Shown: positions 22,369 through 34,071 of the stretch, one piece after another
Numbering within the stretch: the first letter of the stretch is position 1
How the letters are laid out: each line of letters begins with the position of its first letter
Assembly: GCF_007655135.1 (NCBI RefSeq)
Contig: NC_045134.1
Span: 1-64,000, forward strand
Source: Punica granatum
Taxonomy: Eukaryota > Streptophyta > Magnoliopsida > Myrtales > Lythraceae
Reading direction: 5' to 3'
DNA length: 64,000 nucleotides
Notes under the pieces: generated by a model
The model's input: only the letters and a program-made list of their open reading frames with translations
The model's database searches: none
What the model was told of the DNA's origin: nothing
Translations under genes and position numbers: made by a program

Positions 22369-23769
22369 GCTTGTGAGAAAATTCCTTGTGGTAAGTTCTT
22401 TAGGCATGATGACTTTCTGTTTCGAGAGAATAAGTTATGCGTGCCAAATTGTTCCTTGAGAGAGTTATTAGTGCAGGAATCACATGGTGGGGGATTAATG
22501 GGACATTTTGGAGTAGCAAAGACTTTAGCTATTTTGCAAGAACACTTCTATTGGCCACATATGAAAAGAGATGTTGAGAGAATTTGTGGTAAATGCATTA
22601 CGTGTAGGCAAGCTAAATCCAGAGTGCAGTCTAACGGTTTGTATACTCCTTTACCAATTCCTAGTGAGCCTTGGATTGATATTTCAATGGACTTTGTGTT
22701 AGGATTACCTAGGACTAAACGTGGGAGAGATTCAATTTTTGTAGTTGTGGATAGATTTTCTAAGATGGCACACTTTATTCCATGTCACAAAACGGATGAT
22801 GCCTCGCATGTTGCTGATTTGTTCTTTAGGGAGATTGTGAGGTTACATGGCATGCCTAGAACAATTGTTTCGGATAGAGATGCTAAGTTCTTGAGCTATT
22901 TTTGGAAGACTTTGTGGTGTAAGTTAGGTACTAAGCTGTTATTTTCTACTACTTGTCACCCACAAACTGATGGTCAAACGGAAGTAGTAAATAGAACTTT
23001 GTCTACTTTGTTGAGGACAATCATAAAAAAAAACATTAAAACATGGGAAGAGTGTTTACCACATGTTGAGTTTGCTTATAACAGATCTGTTCATTCCGCT
23101 ACTAAATTTTCACCATTTGAAGTTGTTTATGGATTTAATCCTTTAACTCCATTGGATTTATCTCCTTTACCTTTGACTGAGCATGTTAATTTAGATGGCA
23201 AAAAGAAAGCTGAATTTGTCAAGCAGATTCATGAGAAAACAAGACTCAACATTGAGCGAAAAACGGAGCAGTATACAAAACACGCCAACAAAGGCCGTCA
23301 TAAGCTGATTTTTGAACCCGGAGATTGGGTTTGGTTGCATATGAGGAAAGAGAGATTTCCGGCGCAAAGACGTTCCAAACTGCTTCCAAGAGGAGATGGA
23401 CCTTTTCAAGTCCTGGAGCGCATCAATGACAATACTTGTAAACTAGACTTACCTGGTGAGTACAATGTAAGTGCTACTTTTAATGTTTCTGATTTGCTTC
23501 CTTTTGATGTAGGTGATGATTTGAGGACAAATCCTTTTCAAGAGGAGGGGAATGATGCAAATCGTAGCACGACTTCAAGGGATCCAGTTCAAGTTCCAAT
23601 TGGACCGATTACGCGAGCACGAGCAAAGAAGTTTAAAGATGAACTCAACGGCCTGATTCATGAGGTTTGGGCTCAAGCAAATTCGTGGAGGCCCATTGGA
23701 CATGAATCACGTGATCCACAAAGATCCATCAACATTATTCAAGTTATAGAAGATTCCGGACAAGGCTAA
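22369..23769 (+). pseudogene. Integrase and LTR-encoded tail of C1
   Basis: This is the same frame as the RT part, continuing after the TGA. Zinc-binding region ESHGGG ... CGKCITC. DDE core: [39 protein letters not shown] module: [15 protein letters not shown]. The last 72 codons are in the 3' LTR and include [15 protein letters not shown]. There is no canonical chromodomain. An LTR-encoded basic tail is a trait I associate with CRM-type elements. Confidence 0.88.
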
Positions 23770-24360
23770 ATTCAGCAAGTGTTTAAGGAAGCTTCTAGAA
23801 CAGTTGATGATCAACAGAAGATAACATCAGATTTGTTTGAAGTTTAAATCTCACAGAGATATTCTAGGGGTATTTAGATTTTATATCTTTATAGATTATG
23901 TCATATCTCTATCGATATTTTTGGTTTTAATTTCCTTATCTATAGGAGGAGATATGACCATATTAGGATTACTTTATGTCTATATATATTCATCTTAGTC
24001 AATTTTTAATGAGAGGAACATTCAGAAAATTGTGAGAGTATTCTCTTTGGTTCTTGAAGAACTAATCGAACTTATCGGAAGTTTCCGTGGCGTTCATCAT
24101 CGACTTATCAAACGGCTTTCCACCACCGTTTGTGGCGTCTTCATCGACTTATCAAGCGGTTTTCCATTACCGTTTGCGGCGTCTTCCTATATACCGAGGT
24201 TCTTGTTTCGCATTAAACAACGGGTTGAGGTCAGTTATACCAAGGTTCTTGTTTTTGTCGTAAACAACGGGTCGAGGGTTCGTCAATCAAATCTGATCGT
24301 GGAACGATCTTGGGTTCCTTTAGTTGTCGGGTCTCGTCATTCTTGGCGGGAATCGCATCA
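23553..24360 (+). repeat. 3' LTR of C1, 808 bp
   Basis: It is preceded by the polypurine tract agaggagggga a (23541-23552) and runs TGATGC to GCATCA. It differs from the 5' LTR at about two places seen by eye (tctcacag for tctcatag; tttgcggc for tttgtggc). Confidence 0.93.
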
Positions 24361-24436
24361 TTTGGTATTAGAGCATCAGGCTTCAAATCGGGTTTATCCT
24401 ATCCTTTTTTGTTTCAATTTGCTGAGTTTCGCTTCA
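24361..24436 (+). other. Stub of family C leader fused to family A
   Basis: After the 3' LTR the sequence repeats the start of the family C internal region (tttggtattagagc, a mutated primer-binding site, to gtttcgcttca). It then switches to family A gag sequence with ttca shared. A leader after a 3' LTR means a second family C unit once followed, or that recombination between C copies made this join. Confidence 0.85.
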
Positions 24437-24455
24437 AGGCCGAGGGGGTGGATCG

Positions 24456-26438
24456 ATGGTGAGCTCAGCAGGCCAGGCCAATAGACCAATGACGCAGGGT
24501 AGAGTATTCACCTTAACGAAGCGGGATGCTGATGCCACTCCGACTGTAGTGACGGGTACGTTAAATCTCTTTAATAAACCTGCTCATGTACTTATAGACC
24601 CAGGGTCCACTCATTCATATATCTCATTGTCATATGCCATGCATTCTAACAGGCCACGAGAGTTATTAGATAGTCGTATGTCCATAGCTACACCGACCGG
24701 GGAAAGTGTGGTAGTTGGGGAGGTGTATCGCAGTTGTAGGCTACACTTAGGGGATAAGGAGATGCTAGTAGATTTAATACCCTTAAACATTTGGGATTTT
24801 GATATTATCCTCGGGATGGATTGGCTTGCTTCTCATCATGCTTCGGTGGAGTGTTACAAGAAGGAGGTTATCTTTAGAATACCAAATGAGCCTGAATTTA
24901 AGCTTCATGGAGATCAGTTGGGTACTCCATTCAATGTTATATCATTTCTCGAGGCGACGAAACTTTTGAAAAGGGGGTGTGAAGGATATTTGGCACATGT
25001 GATTGCTACCGAGGTCAACTCACCAAAACTTAGTGAAATTTCAGTAGTTTGCGAGTTTCCAGAGGTTTTTCCTGATGATTTACCTGGTCTTCCCCCTGAT
25101 AGAGAGATTGAGTTTACTATCGAGTTAGATCCCGGTACTGCGCCGATTTCCCGTGCACCGTATCGTATGGCCCCGTCAGAACTCATGGAATTGAAAATTC
25201 AGCTGCAAGAATTATTAGAAAAGGGATTTATCAGGCCTAGTGTATCTCCTTGGGGTGCTCCCGTTTTGTTTGTGAAGAAGAAGGATGGCTCACTTAGATT
25301 GTGTATAGACTACCGACAGCTGAATCGGGTAACGGTGCGCAATAAATATCCTTTACCTAGGATAGATGACTTGTTTGATCAGCTCCGAGGTGCTACCGTC
25401 TTCTCGAAGATCGATCTTAGATCGGGATACCACCAGCTGAAGATCAAGGACTCTGATGTGCCCAAGACTGCTTTTCGCACTCGGTATGGACATTACGAAT
25501 TCCTTGTGATGCCTTTCGGGTTAACAAATGCTCCAGCAGCTTTTATGGATTTAATGAATAGAGTCTTCCAGCTATATCTTGATCAGTTTGTGGTGGTTTT
25601 CATCGATGATATATTGGTATACTCGAGGAACCGGAATGAGCATGAAGAACATCTTCGTGTAGTGTTGCAGATTTTGAGAGAAAGAAAACTTTATGCCAAG
25701 TTTAGCAAATGTGAGTTTTGGTTAGACCGAGTGGGATTCCTCGGGCATGTGATTTCAGGTGATGGCATATCAGTGGATCCGACGAAGATTGAAGCTATCT
25801 TGAATTGGAATCGTCCTACAAGTGTAACAGAGGTGAGGAGTTTCCTAGGATTAGCTGGTTATTATCGAAGATTTGTGGAAGGATTCTCCCTTATTGCTGC
25901 TCCCCTGACTCGGTTAACGCGGAAAAGTGTGAAGTTTGAATGGACAGATGAGTATGAGCAAAGTTTCCAGGAGTTGAAGAAGAGGTTGACCACTGCCCCA
26001 GTGCTTGTTATTCCGTCCACTGATGAGGGGTTTGTGATATATAGTGATGCATCCCATCAAGGCTTAGGCTGCGTATTAATGCAAAATGGCAGAGTGGTGG
26101 CTTATGCATCTCGACAATTAAGGAATCATGAGAAGAATTACCCGACGCATGATCTTGAATTGGCAGCCGTGGTATTCGCCCTCAAACTTTGGAGACATTA
26201 TTTATATGGAGCAAAGTGCGAGATTTATACAGATCACAAGAGTTTGAAACATTTGTTCACTCAAAAAGAACTCAACTTGAGACAGAGGAGATGGATGGAA
26301 CTAATCAAAGATTATGATTGCACGATCAACTATCATCCAGGAAAGGCAAACGTGGTGGCAGATGCACTGAGTCGGAAATCATCAGCAAGATTAGCAGGTA
26401 TGTGGAGTGTTTACGACACACTTATATTAATGAGTTGA
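24456..26438 (+). pseudogene. Protease-RT-RNase H of A3
   Basis: This is a 660-codon open frame. Protease [13 protein letters not shown] near residue 46, RT catalytic motif [11 protein letters not shown] near residue 380, RNase H with [19 protein letters not shown] and VVADALSRK. All catalytic residues I can recognise are present. It lacks gag and ends at the family-wide frame change (LILMS stop), so it is a fragment without a native start. Confidence 0.88.
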
Positions 26439-27964
26439 GGTCATTAGAAGTTAAACTAGAGATGACCGGTTTAGGAGCATTGATGGCTATTTATGATATG
26501 AAACCAGTGCTAGTTGATCGAATTCGGGAAGCGCAACAAGTAGATCCATTTTTAGTAGAGATGAAAAACAAGATTAAGAAAGGCAGAGTAAAGGAAGGCA
26601 AGAAGTTTGAATTTCTTTTGAAAGAGGATGACACACTTATGTTTGGGAGTCGAATTTGTGTACCTAATGATGCTGAGTTGAAGAGAGAGATTCTTGCACA
26701 GGCTCATAGCTCACCTTATGCAATGCACCCCGGAAGCACTAAGATGTATTATAATTTGAAGAGAAGCTATTGGTGGTATAACATGAAAAAGGAGATAGCT
26801 GAATTTGTTGCCAAGTGTCTAGTAAGTTAACAGGTTAAAGCAGAGCATCAACACCCATCCGGGTTATTACAACCTCTTCCGGTACCTGAATGGAAATGGG
26901 AAAAGATCACCATGGATTTTGTCGCGGGACTTCCACGAACACGAAGAGGGCATGATTCTATATGGGTGATAGTTGATAGGCTGACTAAACCCGCTCACTT
27001 CCTACCAGCTAAAACGACATTCGGTGCAGATCAGTTGGCACAATTGTTCATTAAGGAGATTGTGAGGTTGCACGGTGTGCCGGCATCCATAGTATCAGAC
27101 AGAGGTTCCTATTTTACTTCCAAGCACTGGAATAGTTTTGTTACGGCTCTAGGCACAAAGTTGAATTTGACCACCGCTTTTCATCCTGAATCAGACGGGC
27201 AAAGCGAAAGGACCATTCAAACATTGGAGGAAATGTTAAGAGCGTGTGTTATAGAATTTCAAGGCAGCTGGGATGACTACCTTCCTTTGATGGAATTCGC
27301 GTATAATAACAGTTATCAATCTAGTATTGGAATGGCACCATATGAGTCGCTTTATGGTCGGGTTTGTCGAACACCATTGTGTTGGAACGAAGTTGGAGAG
27401 AGGAAATTAACTGGACCGGAAATAGTCGACCTAACAGCTGAAAAGGTCAAGATTATCAGAGAGAGATTAAAAACCGCTCAAGGGCGACAAAAGAATTATG
27501 CCGATAAACGAAGAAAGGACCTCGAGTTTCAGCAAGGGGATCGAGTTTTCTTAAAGGTATCACCGTGGAAGGGTATTATGAGATTTGGCAAGAAAGGGAA
27601 GCTTAGTCCCAGATATATCGGGCCATACGAGGTTCTCGAGCGCATTGGGAAGGTGGCATACCGGTTGGCTCTACCTCCTGAACTATCCCGTATTCATAAC
27701 GTGTTTCATGTGTCAATGTTGCGTAAGTATATACCAGACCCATCCCATGTTCTGAGTTATCAACCGGTGGAGCTAAATGAAGACTTGACATATGAGGAAG
27801 AGCCAGTGGATATTTTAGATAGAAAGGAGCAAGTCCTTCGAACCAAGAGAATTCCATTAGTAAAGGTGTTGTGGAAGAGTCATTCGATAGAAGAAGCCAC
27901 TCGGGAACCCGAGGATTCTATGAGAGTCAACTATCCATACCTTTTCCCGATATCAGGTAAATAA
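26318..27964 (+). pseudogene. Integrase region of A3, split by the family-wide TAA
   Basis: The zinc-binding part spans 26318-26830 and ends KCLVS then TAA, so the last zinc-binding Cys has changed to Ser (private to A3). The DDE core and chromodomain are open at 26912-27964. Private changes are MDFVAGLPRT, DRLTKPAHF and TSKHWNS. The -1 offset from RNase H is the same as in other units. Confidence 0.85.
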
Positions 27965-27998
27965 TTTCGGGGACGAAATTTTCATTAGTGGGGGAGAT

Positions 27999-30548
27999 TG
28001 TGAGGCTAGTGTCCACCAAACATGCATATATGCTCATATACATATCCATATGCACATGCATGGTTACATAACATACATGTATATAATATACCCTTACTTT
28101 TTTTGGCTGGATCTTTAAATGTATTTAATATACCACAACTTGTGGCTGGATCATTATCTATACGAAAGAAAAAAAAATAATAATAATAACGAAAAAGGTG
28201 AGAAATCAGATAGTGATGAGTGTGGAATGGGCCAAGTGGCCTCCTTTTCAGCAGCCAATTTATTTCCACCGCCTTTGACCATCTTTGACCACTTTCTTTT
28301 TCTGCTTTTCTTCCTTATTTAAACCACACTTCTCCTTGCTCTATCCCTAGCCCAAGAAAAACGAAAATGAACCAGAAGAGAGAGAGAGAGAGGAGTTAGC
28401 TGAGTTGAGAAAAATCCTTGGAGAAGAAGACTAAGTTTGGAGTATTGATTAGTAAGTTGATTATCTATGATTTAAACATCTATATTCACTATGTTGTATA
28501 TAGTTGTGGCTCTTCTTGCATCCATTTCAGTTAGGTTAGATTGAGAATTTTAGTTGTTGAGATTGGTAGCTTCTCCTAAATGATATAAGTTGAGTTGGAT
28601 ATATGTTTGGAGTTAGTCTTATGTTGTTTTGGGATGAGTTTGGTCACTTATATGGGTTGAAAAATTTCGTTGTGGGGCAGGGGGCAAAACCCTTGGTTAA
28701 ATTGGTGGGTTTCTAAGGCACATAGCTATGCCCTTCTGAAAGTATATATACACATATATAGATGTAGACAAGCCTGTGTGCATAGGTATATATATGCATA
28801 CATTTTACTCTATGAGCTGACCATGGACTAGAGAAGGGAACTGAATTGAAAATTTATCATGCATTATAATGATATCATGTGATGGATTGATTGAATAAGC
28901 TCTTATTTATTTGTATTTCGGAACCAAAGAAGTACTTAGAATTCCTTGCACTCTTCCTGAATTTGGCTGATCAAATTGGTCATCCATTTGATATATATTG
29001 TGATGAATCCTAAGTTGATATAATTTGAGAGATACATGTGTATAGCATTTTGCATTGTTCTCTATTTAAAGAGTTAGGTGGAAATCAAAAGAGATAGGGA
29101 AGAAGCATTTGTAAATTATAAACATCTTATATTATAGCTACATTCAGGAAATAGCACAGGAGGTGAATTGCTGCATATTTTCACCCTCATCTAGCATATT
29201 ATCTAACCTTTTTGCTTGAACTGGATAGGGGCTGGGGAGACTGAGACTATACCTCCGGAAGGCTCGATTCATTAAGTGGTCATTTCAGGGGTGTTTGGGA
29301 GTACTTTCTTCCATCGTAAATAATAATAAATATATATATATATATATATATATGTTGTGTATGGTTATAGAAGTGATGGTGGCCGAATGATTGCGGAACA
29401 TAGTTGATGTGTATGCTTAGTATGCTTGTGATGGTTGCACTATAGCCATGGGATCGCTGGACCCGGCGGATTATAAAAGGGGTCTGATCGGCCGCCGAAC
29501 CCGGCGGAATATAAATAGGGGCTTGATCGGCCGCTGGACCCGGCGGAATATAAATAGGGACGTGATCGGCCGCTGGACCCGGCGGAATACAAATGGGGGC
29601 CTGATCGGCCGCTGGACCCGGCGGAATATAATTAGGGGCCTGATCGGCCGCTGGACCGGCGGAATATAAATGAAGGTCAACTCTTACCGCCAGAGGTTAA
29701 TGGGCGGCCCCCGCTCATGAGACATGGATATTGGGAGTTGAGGATGATATGAATGAGGTGTGCGGGGTCACGGTACCGTCATAACTCTGTTGCGAGGAAA
29801 TGCAACCCTATGGCTATATTACTGTTGTTTGGATTTGGTTGCCCTATGAGTTGTGTGAAAGGATGATCTTGGTATTGGATGCTATATCACGGTGAAATAT
29901 GTATATATATATATATATGTATGATTGATTGTCGTGAATTGTGATGTAACATATTAGCTCATTTTACCTTGGAATATAGTACTCACTGAGTTGCAGCTCT
30001 CCCCCTGCATACATTTTTCCAGATGAGCTAGGAGCTAGACTAGCCGCACAGGAGGGCTTTGGATAACGGGGATCAGCGCAAAGGATTTTGGCAAGTAGGC
30101 CCACCCATAGTATAGGTAGTAAGTGTTCATAAATGTTACAATCCTGTTACGACCTGAAACTTTTGTTAGTTGGTTTAGTGGTATGGTTGTAAATGAACAC
30201 ACTATGGAGAGCATATATGTACATTAGAATCCGTTAGACTCATTATATATTCACGTAGAGTGCCGAGTTAGTTTAAAGGTTGGATGTGTTGTAGAAGCAT
30301 GCTATATATATATATATGAAAGCTTTTCGTTCAGTCTGTGTTACAAGATGGTTGCAACTGAGAAATATTTGAGAGTTTTATGCATATATCTGAATTAGTT
30401 GGGTCATTATATGTTTATATAGAGCTTGTTCGGGTGGTTTAATGTGTTGAGAATTAGGGAAATAGATTATACGTATATAAGTTGCGTATATGATAATGGA
30501 TATTAAGGAATAGAGGGGAAACTCTGCTATAAGTTTCGAGTCGTGACA
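27999..30548 (+). repeat. Family A LTR3, 2550 bp, shared between A3 and A4
   Basis: It runs TGTGAGGCTAG to GAGTCGTGACA, with A3 upstream and the A4 primer-binding site downstream. The 39-bp repeats are at 29455-29676. There is no gene inside. Confidence 0.93.
29455..29676 (+). repeat. 39-bp GC-rich tandem repeats in LTR3
   Basis: About 5.6 units with the same TATA-like core as in LTR1. One unit reads aatataattagg, and the last unit lacks one C. Confidence 0.9.
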
Positions 30549-30702
30549 TTTTTGGTATCAGAGCCTAGGTTATAGGATTCTGTAGACGTAGTGCGCCTGA
30601 TCCCCGCTCTTTTTGATTAGTTGCGGCCCCAAGATGGGATATACCTTATCATTGTGTTGTTAAATGCTTGGTTAACTTGTGTTCTGTTTAGGAAAATTTG
30701 CA

Positions 30703-30996
30703 ATGGGACCCAAACGTGCAAGGCGGGGTCGACCTAGATACCGTACAGCCGAGAATTTAGCTGATATGAGTACACCTGAGCCGATGACAGAGGAGCAAGT
30801 GTCTCAAGCTCCTCAAGAAGCTGCTGCAGCTCCTAGGGTTCAAGATCCACCAATCCACCAGACGTTAGCAGCCATGACTCGTCTAGTGGAGCAGCAAGCG
30901 CAGCTAATTGAGCAACAAAACGGCCTTCTTCCAGAGGCAAGCAGCACAGCCGAGTGCATCTACATCTCACATGGAGCAACAATTGACGCCGTATGA
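30703..30996 (+). pseudogene. Gag N-terminal frame of A4
   Basis: It encodes MGPKRARRGRPRYRT and the QQ-rich segment, and ends at the family-wide frame change, as in A2. Capsid continues in the +1 frame from 30908. Confidence 0.75.
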
Positions 30997-31835
30997 AATG
31001 TTTAGGAAATATGGTCCATCTAGTTTTTCGAGAAGTGCTGGTCCTATAGAAGCGGTGAATTGGATGGCTGGAATGGAAAGAATTTTTGCAATCATGGAGG
31101 TTTCAGACAACCAACGTATGGCACTTGCAACATTCATGCTAGAAGGGGATGCTCAGTACTGGTGGGAGGCTACTCAAAGACGACTGGACCCGAACTCCTC
31201 GCACATTATCACTTGGGCTGAGTTTACGCATGCATTTTATAATAAGTACTTTCCAGCCTCGTTTCGGCGCGCCAAGGAGCGGGAATTTTTGAATTTGAAG
31301 CAAGGGGACCTCAGCGTAGCTGAATATGAAGTAAAATTTACCAAGTTGTCACGTTTTGCCCCTACATTGGTAAGTGATGAAACTTCCAAATGCAGTAGGT
31401 TCTTGGATGGATTGAACCTCAATATGAGGTCGCGCGTTTCCGTTTTGGAGATCCCATTATTTGCAGACCTGTATAATAAAGCCATTATCACTGAGGAGGA
31501 CTTACGAGAGGAAGTTCATCAGAGGGAGCAAAGTATAACTCGACCTAGTAGCTCACTTGTAGAGGGTTCCTTCCGACCCCCAAAAAGAGGCGGGTTCATT
31601 CAAGGCTTCAATAGAGGGAAATCAACTTATCAGCAGCTTCCGCAATGGTCTCATGAAGGTAAGGGCATGAGGAGTCAGAGTGGTGGAAGTTATGGTGGAA
31701 CTAATCTCTCGAGGCATCAAAATTGTCAGAATTGTGGTCGATTTCATTCCGGAGTTTGTCAAGTGCAGTCCGGGAGTTGCTTTCATTGTGGACGTCGTGA
31801 TCACTTAAGAAACAATTGCCCACAATTAAGGAGTG
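30908..31835 (+). pseudogene. Gag capsid and knuckles of A4, cut by plastid DNA
   Basis: Capsid (LTPYEMFRKYGPS, AQYWWEATQ) and the knuckles [12 protein letters not shown] and [14 protein letters not shown] are present. The frame then enters the plastid rRNA fragment and stops at 31907-31909. The third knuckle is lost on the far side through a 30-bp deletion. Confidence 0.88.
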
Positions 31836-31890
31836 GCAGTGCTGTAGCTAACGCGTTAAGTATCCCGCCTGGGGAGTACGTTCGCAAGAA

Positions 31891-31952
<62 letters not shown>

Positions 31953-32068
31953 CAAAGCGAAGAACCTTACCAAGGCTTGACATGCCACGAATCCTCTTGA
32001 AAGAGAGGTGTGCCTTCGGGAACGCGGACACAGGTGGTGCATGGCTGTCGTCAGCTCGTGCCGTAAGG

Positions 32069-32102
<34 letters not shown>

Positions 32103-32160
32103 GTGTTTAGTTGCCACCGTTGAGTTTGGAACCCTGAACAGACTGCCGGTGATAAGCCGG
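31836..32160 (+). rRNA. rrn16: Plastid 16S rRNA fragment (325 bp) inserted in A4 gag
   Basis: The sequence is bacterial-type 16S rRNA, about E. coli positions 860-1190. It contains the universal AAACTCAAAGGAATTGACGG and GCAACGAGCGCAACCC. Details such as ATGCCACGAATCCTCTTG and GATAAGCCGG fit chloroplast rRNA. It is not nuclear 18S. It lies in sense orientation with gag. At the right join, agg fits both plastid and element sequence. A few positions look changed from the chloroplast form I know (for example ccaaggcttg), consistent with a decayed nuclear copy. It is not a working rRNA gene. Confidence 0.93.
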
Positions 32161-33242
32161 AGGGGGTTACATGTTTCAGATGTAGGCAGCCTATAGTAGC
32201 AGCGTCAAGCAGCGCTAGTGTAGGCAATAGGCCATCGGCGATGAGAGGCCGTGGGCAGATGAGTAGCAACAAGAGTGTTCAAGGCCGAGGGGGTGGATCG
32301 ATGGTGAGCTCAGCAGGCCAGGCCTATAGACCAATGACGCAGGGTAGAGTATTCACCTTAACGAAGCGGGATGCTGATGCCACTCCGACTGTAGTGACGG
32401 GTACGTTAAATCTCTTTAATAAACCTGCTCATGTACTTATAGACCCAGGGTCCACTCATTCATATATCTCATTGTCATATGCCATGCATTCTAACAGGCC
32501 ACGAGAGTTATTAGATAGTCGTATGTCCATAGCTACACCGACCGGGGAAAGTGTGGTAGTTGGGGAGGTGTATCGCAGTTGTAGGCTACACTTAGGGGAT
32601 AAGGAGATGCTAGTAGATTTAATACCCTTAAACATTTGGGATTTTGATGTTATCCTCGGGATGGATTGGCTTGCTTCTCATCATGCTTCGGTGGAGTGTT
32701 ACAAGAAGGAGGTTATCTTTAGAATACCAAATGAGCCTGAATTTAAGCTTCATGGAGATCAGTTGGGTACTCCATTCAATGTTATATCATTTGTCGAGGC
32801 GACGAAACTTTTGAAAAAGGGGGTGTGAAGGATATTTGGCACATGTGATTGCTACCGAGGTCAACTCACCAAAACTTAGTGAAATTTCAGTAGTTTGCGA
32901 GTTTCCAGAGGTTTTTCCTGATGATTTACCTGGTCTTCCCCCTGATAGAGAGATTGAGTTTACTATCGAGTTAGATCCCGGTACTGCGCCGATTTCCCGT
33001 GCACCGTATCGTATGGCCCCGTCAGAACTCATGGAATTGAAAATTCAGCTGCAAGAATTATTAGAAAAGGGATTTATCAGGCCTAGTGTATCTCCTTGGG
33101 GTGCTCCCGTTTTGTTTGTGAAGAAGAAGGATGGCTCACTTAGATTGTGTATAGATTACCGACAGCTGAATCGGGTAACGGTGCGCAATAAATATCCTTT
33201 ACCTAGGATAGATGACTTGTTTGATCAGCTCCGAGGTGCTAC
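32161..33242 (+). pseudogene. Protease and RT N-terminal half of A4
   Basis: Family A resumes at gggggttacatgtttcagat. Thirty bases of the third knuckle are missing after 32183. The protease frame 32241-32828 has [13 protein letters not shown] and ends after an extra A in ttgaaaaaggggg. RT continues at 32836-33242 ([27 protein letters not shown]) up to QLRGAT, where C2 is inserted. The gctac at 33238-33242 is the left target duplication. Confidence 0.88.
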
Positions 33243-34071
33243 TGATGCGATTCCCGCCAAGAATGACGAGACCCGACAACTAAAGGAACCCAAGATCGTT
33301 CCACGATCAGATTTGATTGACGAACCCTCGACCCGTTGTTTACGACAAAAACAAGAACCTTGGTATAACTGACCTCAACCCGTTGTTTAATGCGAAACAA
33401 GAACCTCGGTATATAGGAAGACGCCACAAACGGTAATGGAAAACCGCTTGATAAGTCGATGAAGACGCCACAAACGGTGGTGGAAAGCCGTTTGATAAGT
33501 CGATGATGAACGCCACGGAAACTTCCGATAAGTTCGATTAGTTCTTCAAGAACTGATGCAAATCGTAGCACGACTTCAAGGGATCCAGTTCAAGTTCCAA
33601 TTGGACCGATTACGCGAGCACGAGCAAAGAAGTTTAAAGATGAACTCAACGGCCTGATTCAAGAGGTTTGGGCTCAAGCAAATTCGTGGAGGCCCATTGG
33701 ACATGAATCACGTGATCCACAAAGATCCATCAACATTATTCAAGTTATAGAAGATTCCGGACAAGGCTAAATTCAGCAAGTGTTTAAGGAAGTTTCTAGA
33801 ACAGTTGATGATCAACAGAAGATAACATCAGATTTGTTTGAAGTTTAAATCTCATAGAGATATTCTAGGGGTATTTAGATTTTATATCTTTATAGATTAT
33901 GTCATATCTCTATTGATATTCTTGGTTTTAATTTCCTTATCTATAGGAGGAGATATGACCAGATTAGGATTACTTTATGTCTATATATATTCATCTTAGT
34001 CAATTTTTAATGAGAGGAACATTCAGAAAATTTTTAATGGATCCCTTGAAGTCGTGCTACGATTTGCATCA
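33243..34071 (-). repeat. 3' LTR of C2 with an inverted internal segment, 829 bp
   Basis: In window coordinates, 33243-33553 is normal minus-strand LTR end. 33554 or 33555 to about 34030 is LTR sequence in the opposite (+) orientation, starting exactly at the LTR terminus TGATGC. 34038-34071 is again minus-strand LTR start. The inverted piece shares at least five variants with the 5' LTR of C2 and not with C1 (for example gattcaagag, aagtttctag, tctattgatattcttgg, gaccagatt). Confidence 0.9.

Larger units (their letters stand above)
18269..24360 (+). mobile_element. Family C copy C1: CRM-like LTR retrotransposon in LTR2
   Basis: Two 808-bp LTRs flank 4476 bp of internal sequence. I found only about two differences between the LTRs by eye, so the insertion looks young. 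The internal region is nevertheless defective: about 750 bp of gag (capsid and zinc knuckle) are missing, the protease active site has changed, there is a 1-base frameshift near 20750, and a TGA at 22366. The left flank is LTR2 (cagct). The right flank is not LTR2 but 76 bp of family C leader and then family A internal sequence, so no target-site duplication can be seen. Confidence 0.9.
24437..27998 (+). mobile_element. Family A unit A3, 5'-truncated internal region
   Basis: It starts in the linker between the nucleocapsid and protease (equivalent to 52148 in A5), so it lacks the primer-binding site, capsid and knuckles. It is otherwise complete to the polypurine tract before LTR3. Confidence 0.9.

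Noticed and set aside
31848..32042. Minus-strand open frame of 64 codons
   Set aside because: It lies antisense within the 16S rRNA fragment and has no coding similarity.
31836..32160. Bacterial contamination or nuclear 18S rRNA as the source of the rRNA fragment
   Set aside because: Both joins are inside retrotransposon sequence, so free contamination is unlikely. The motifs are 16S-type and chloroplast-like, not 18S.
34023..34071. LKIF ending of the C2 polyprotein as a genuine alternative C-terminus
   Set aside because: It arises from reading into the inverted LTR segment. The 5' LTR of the same element keeps the normal tail sequence.
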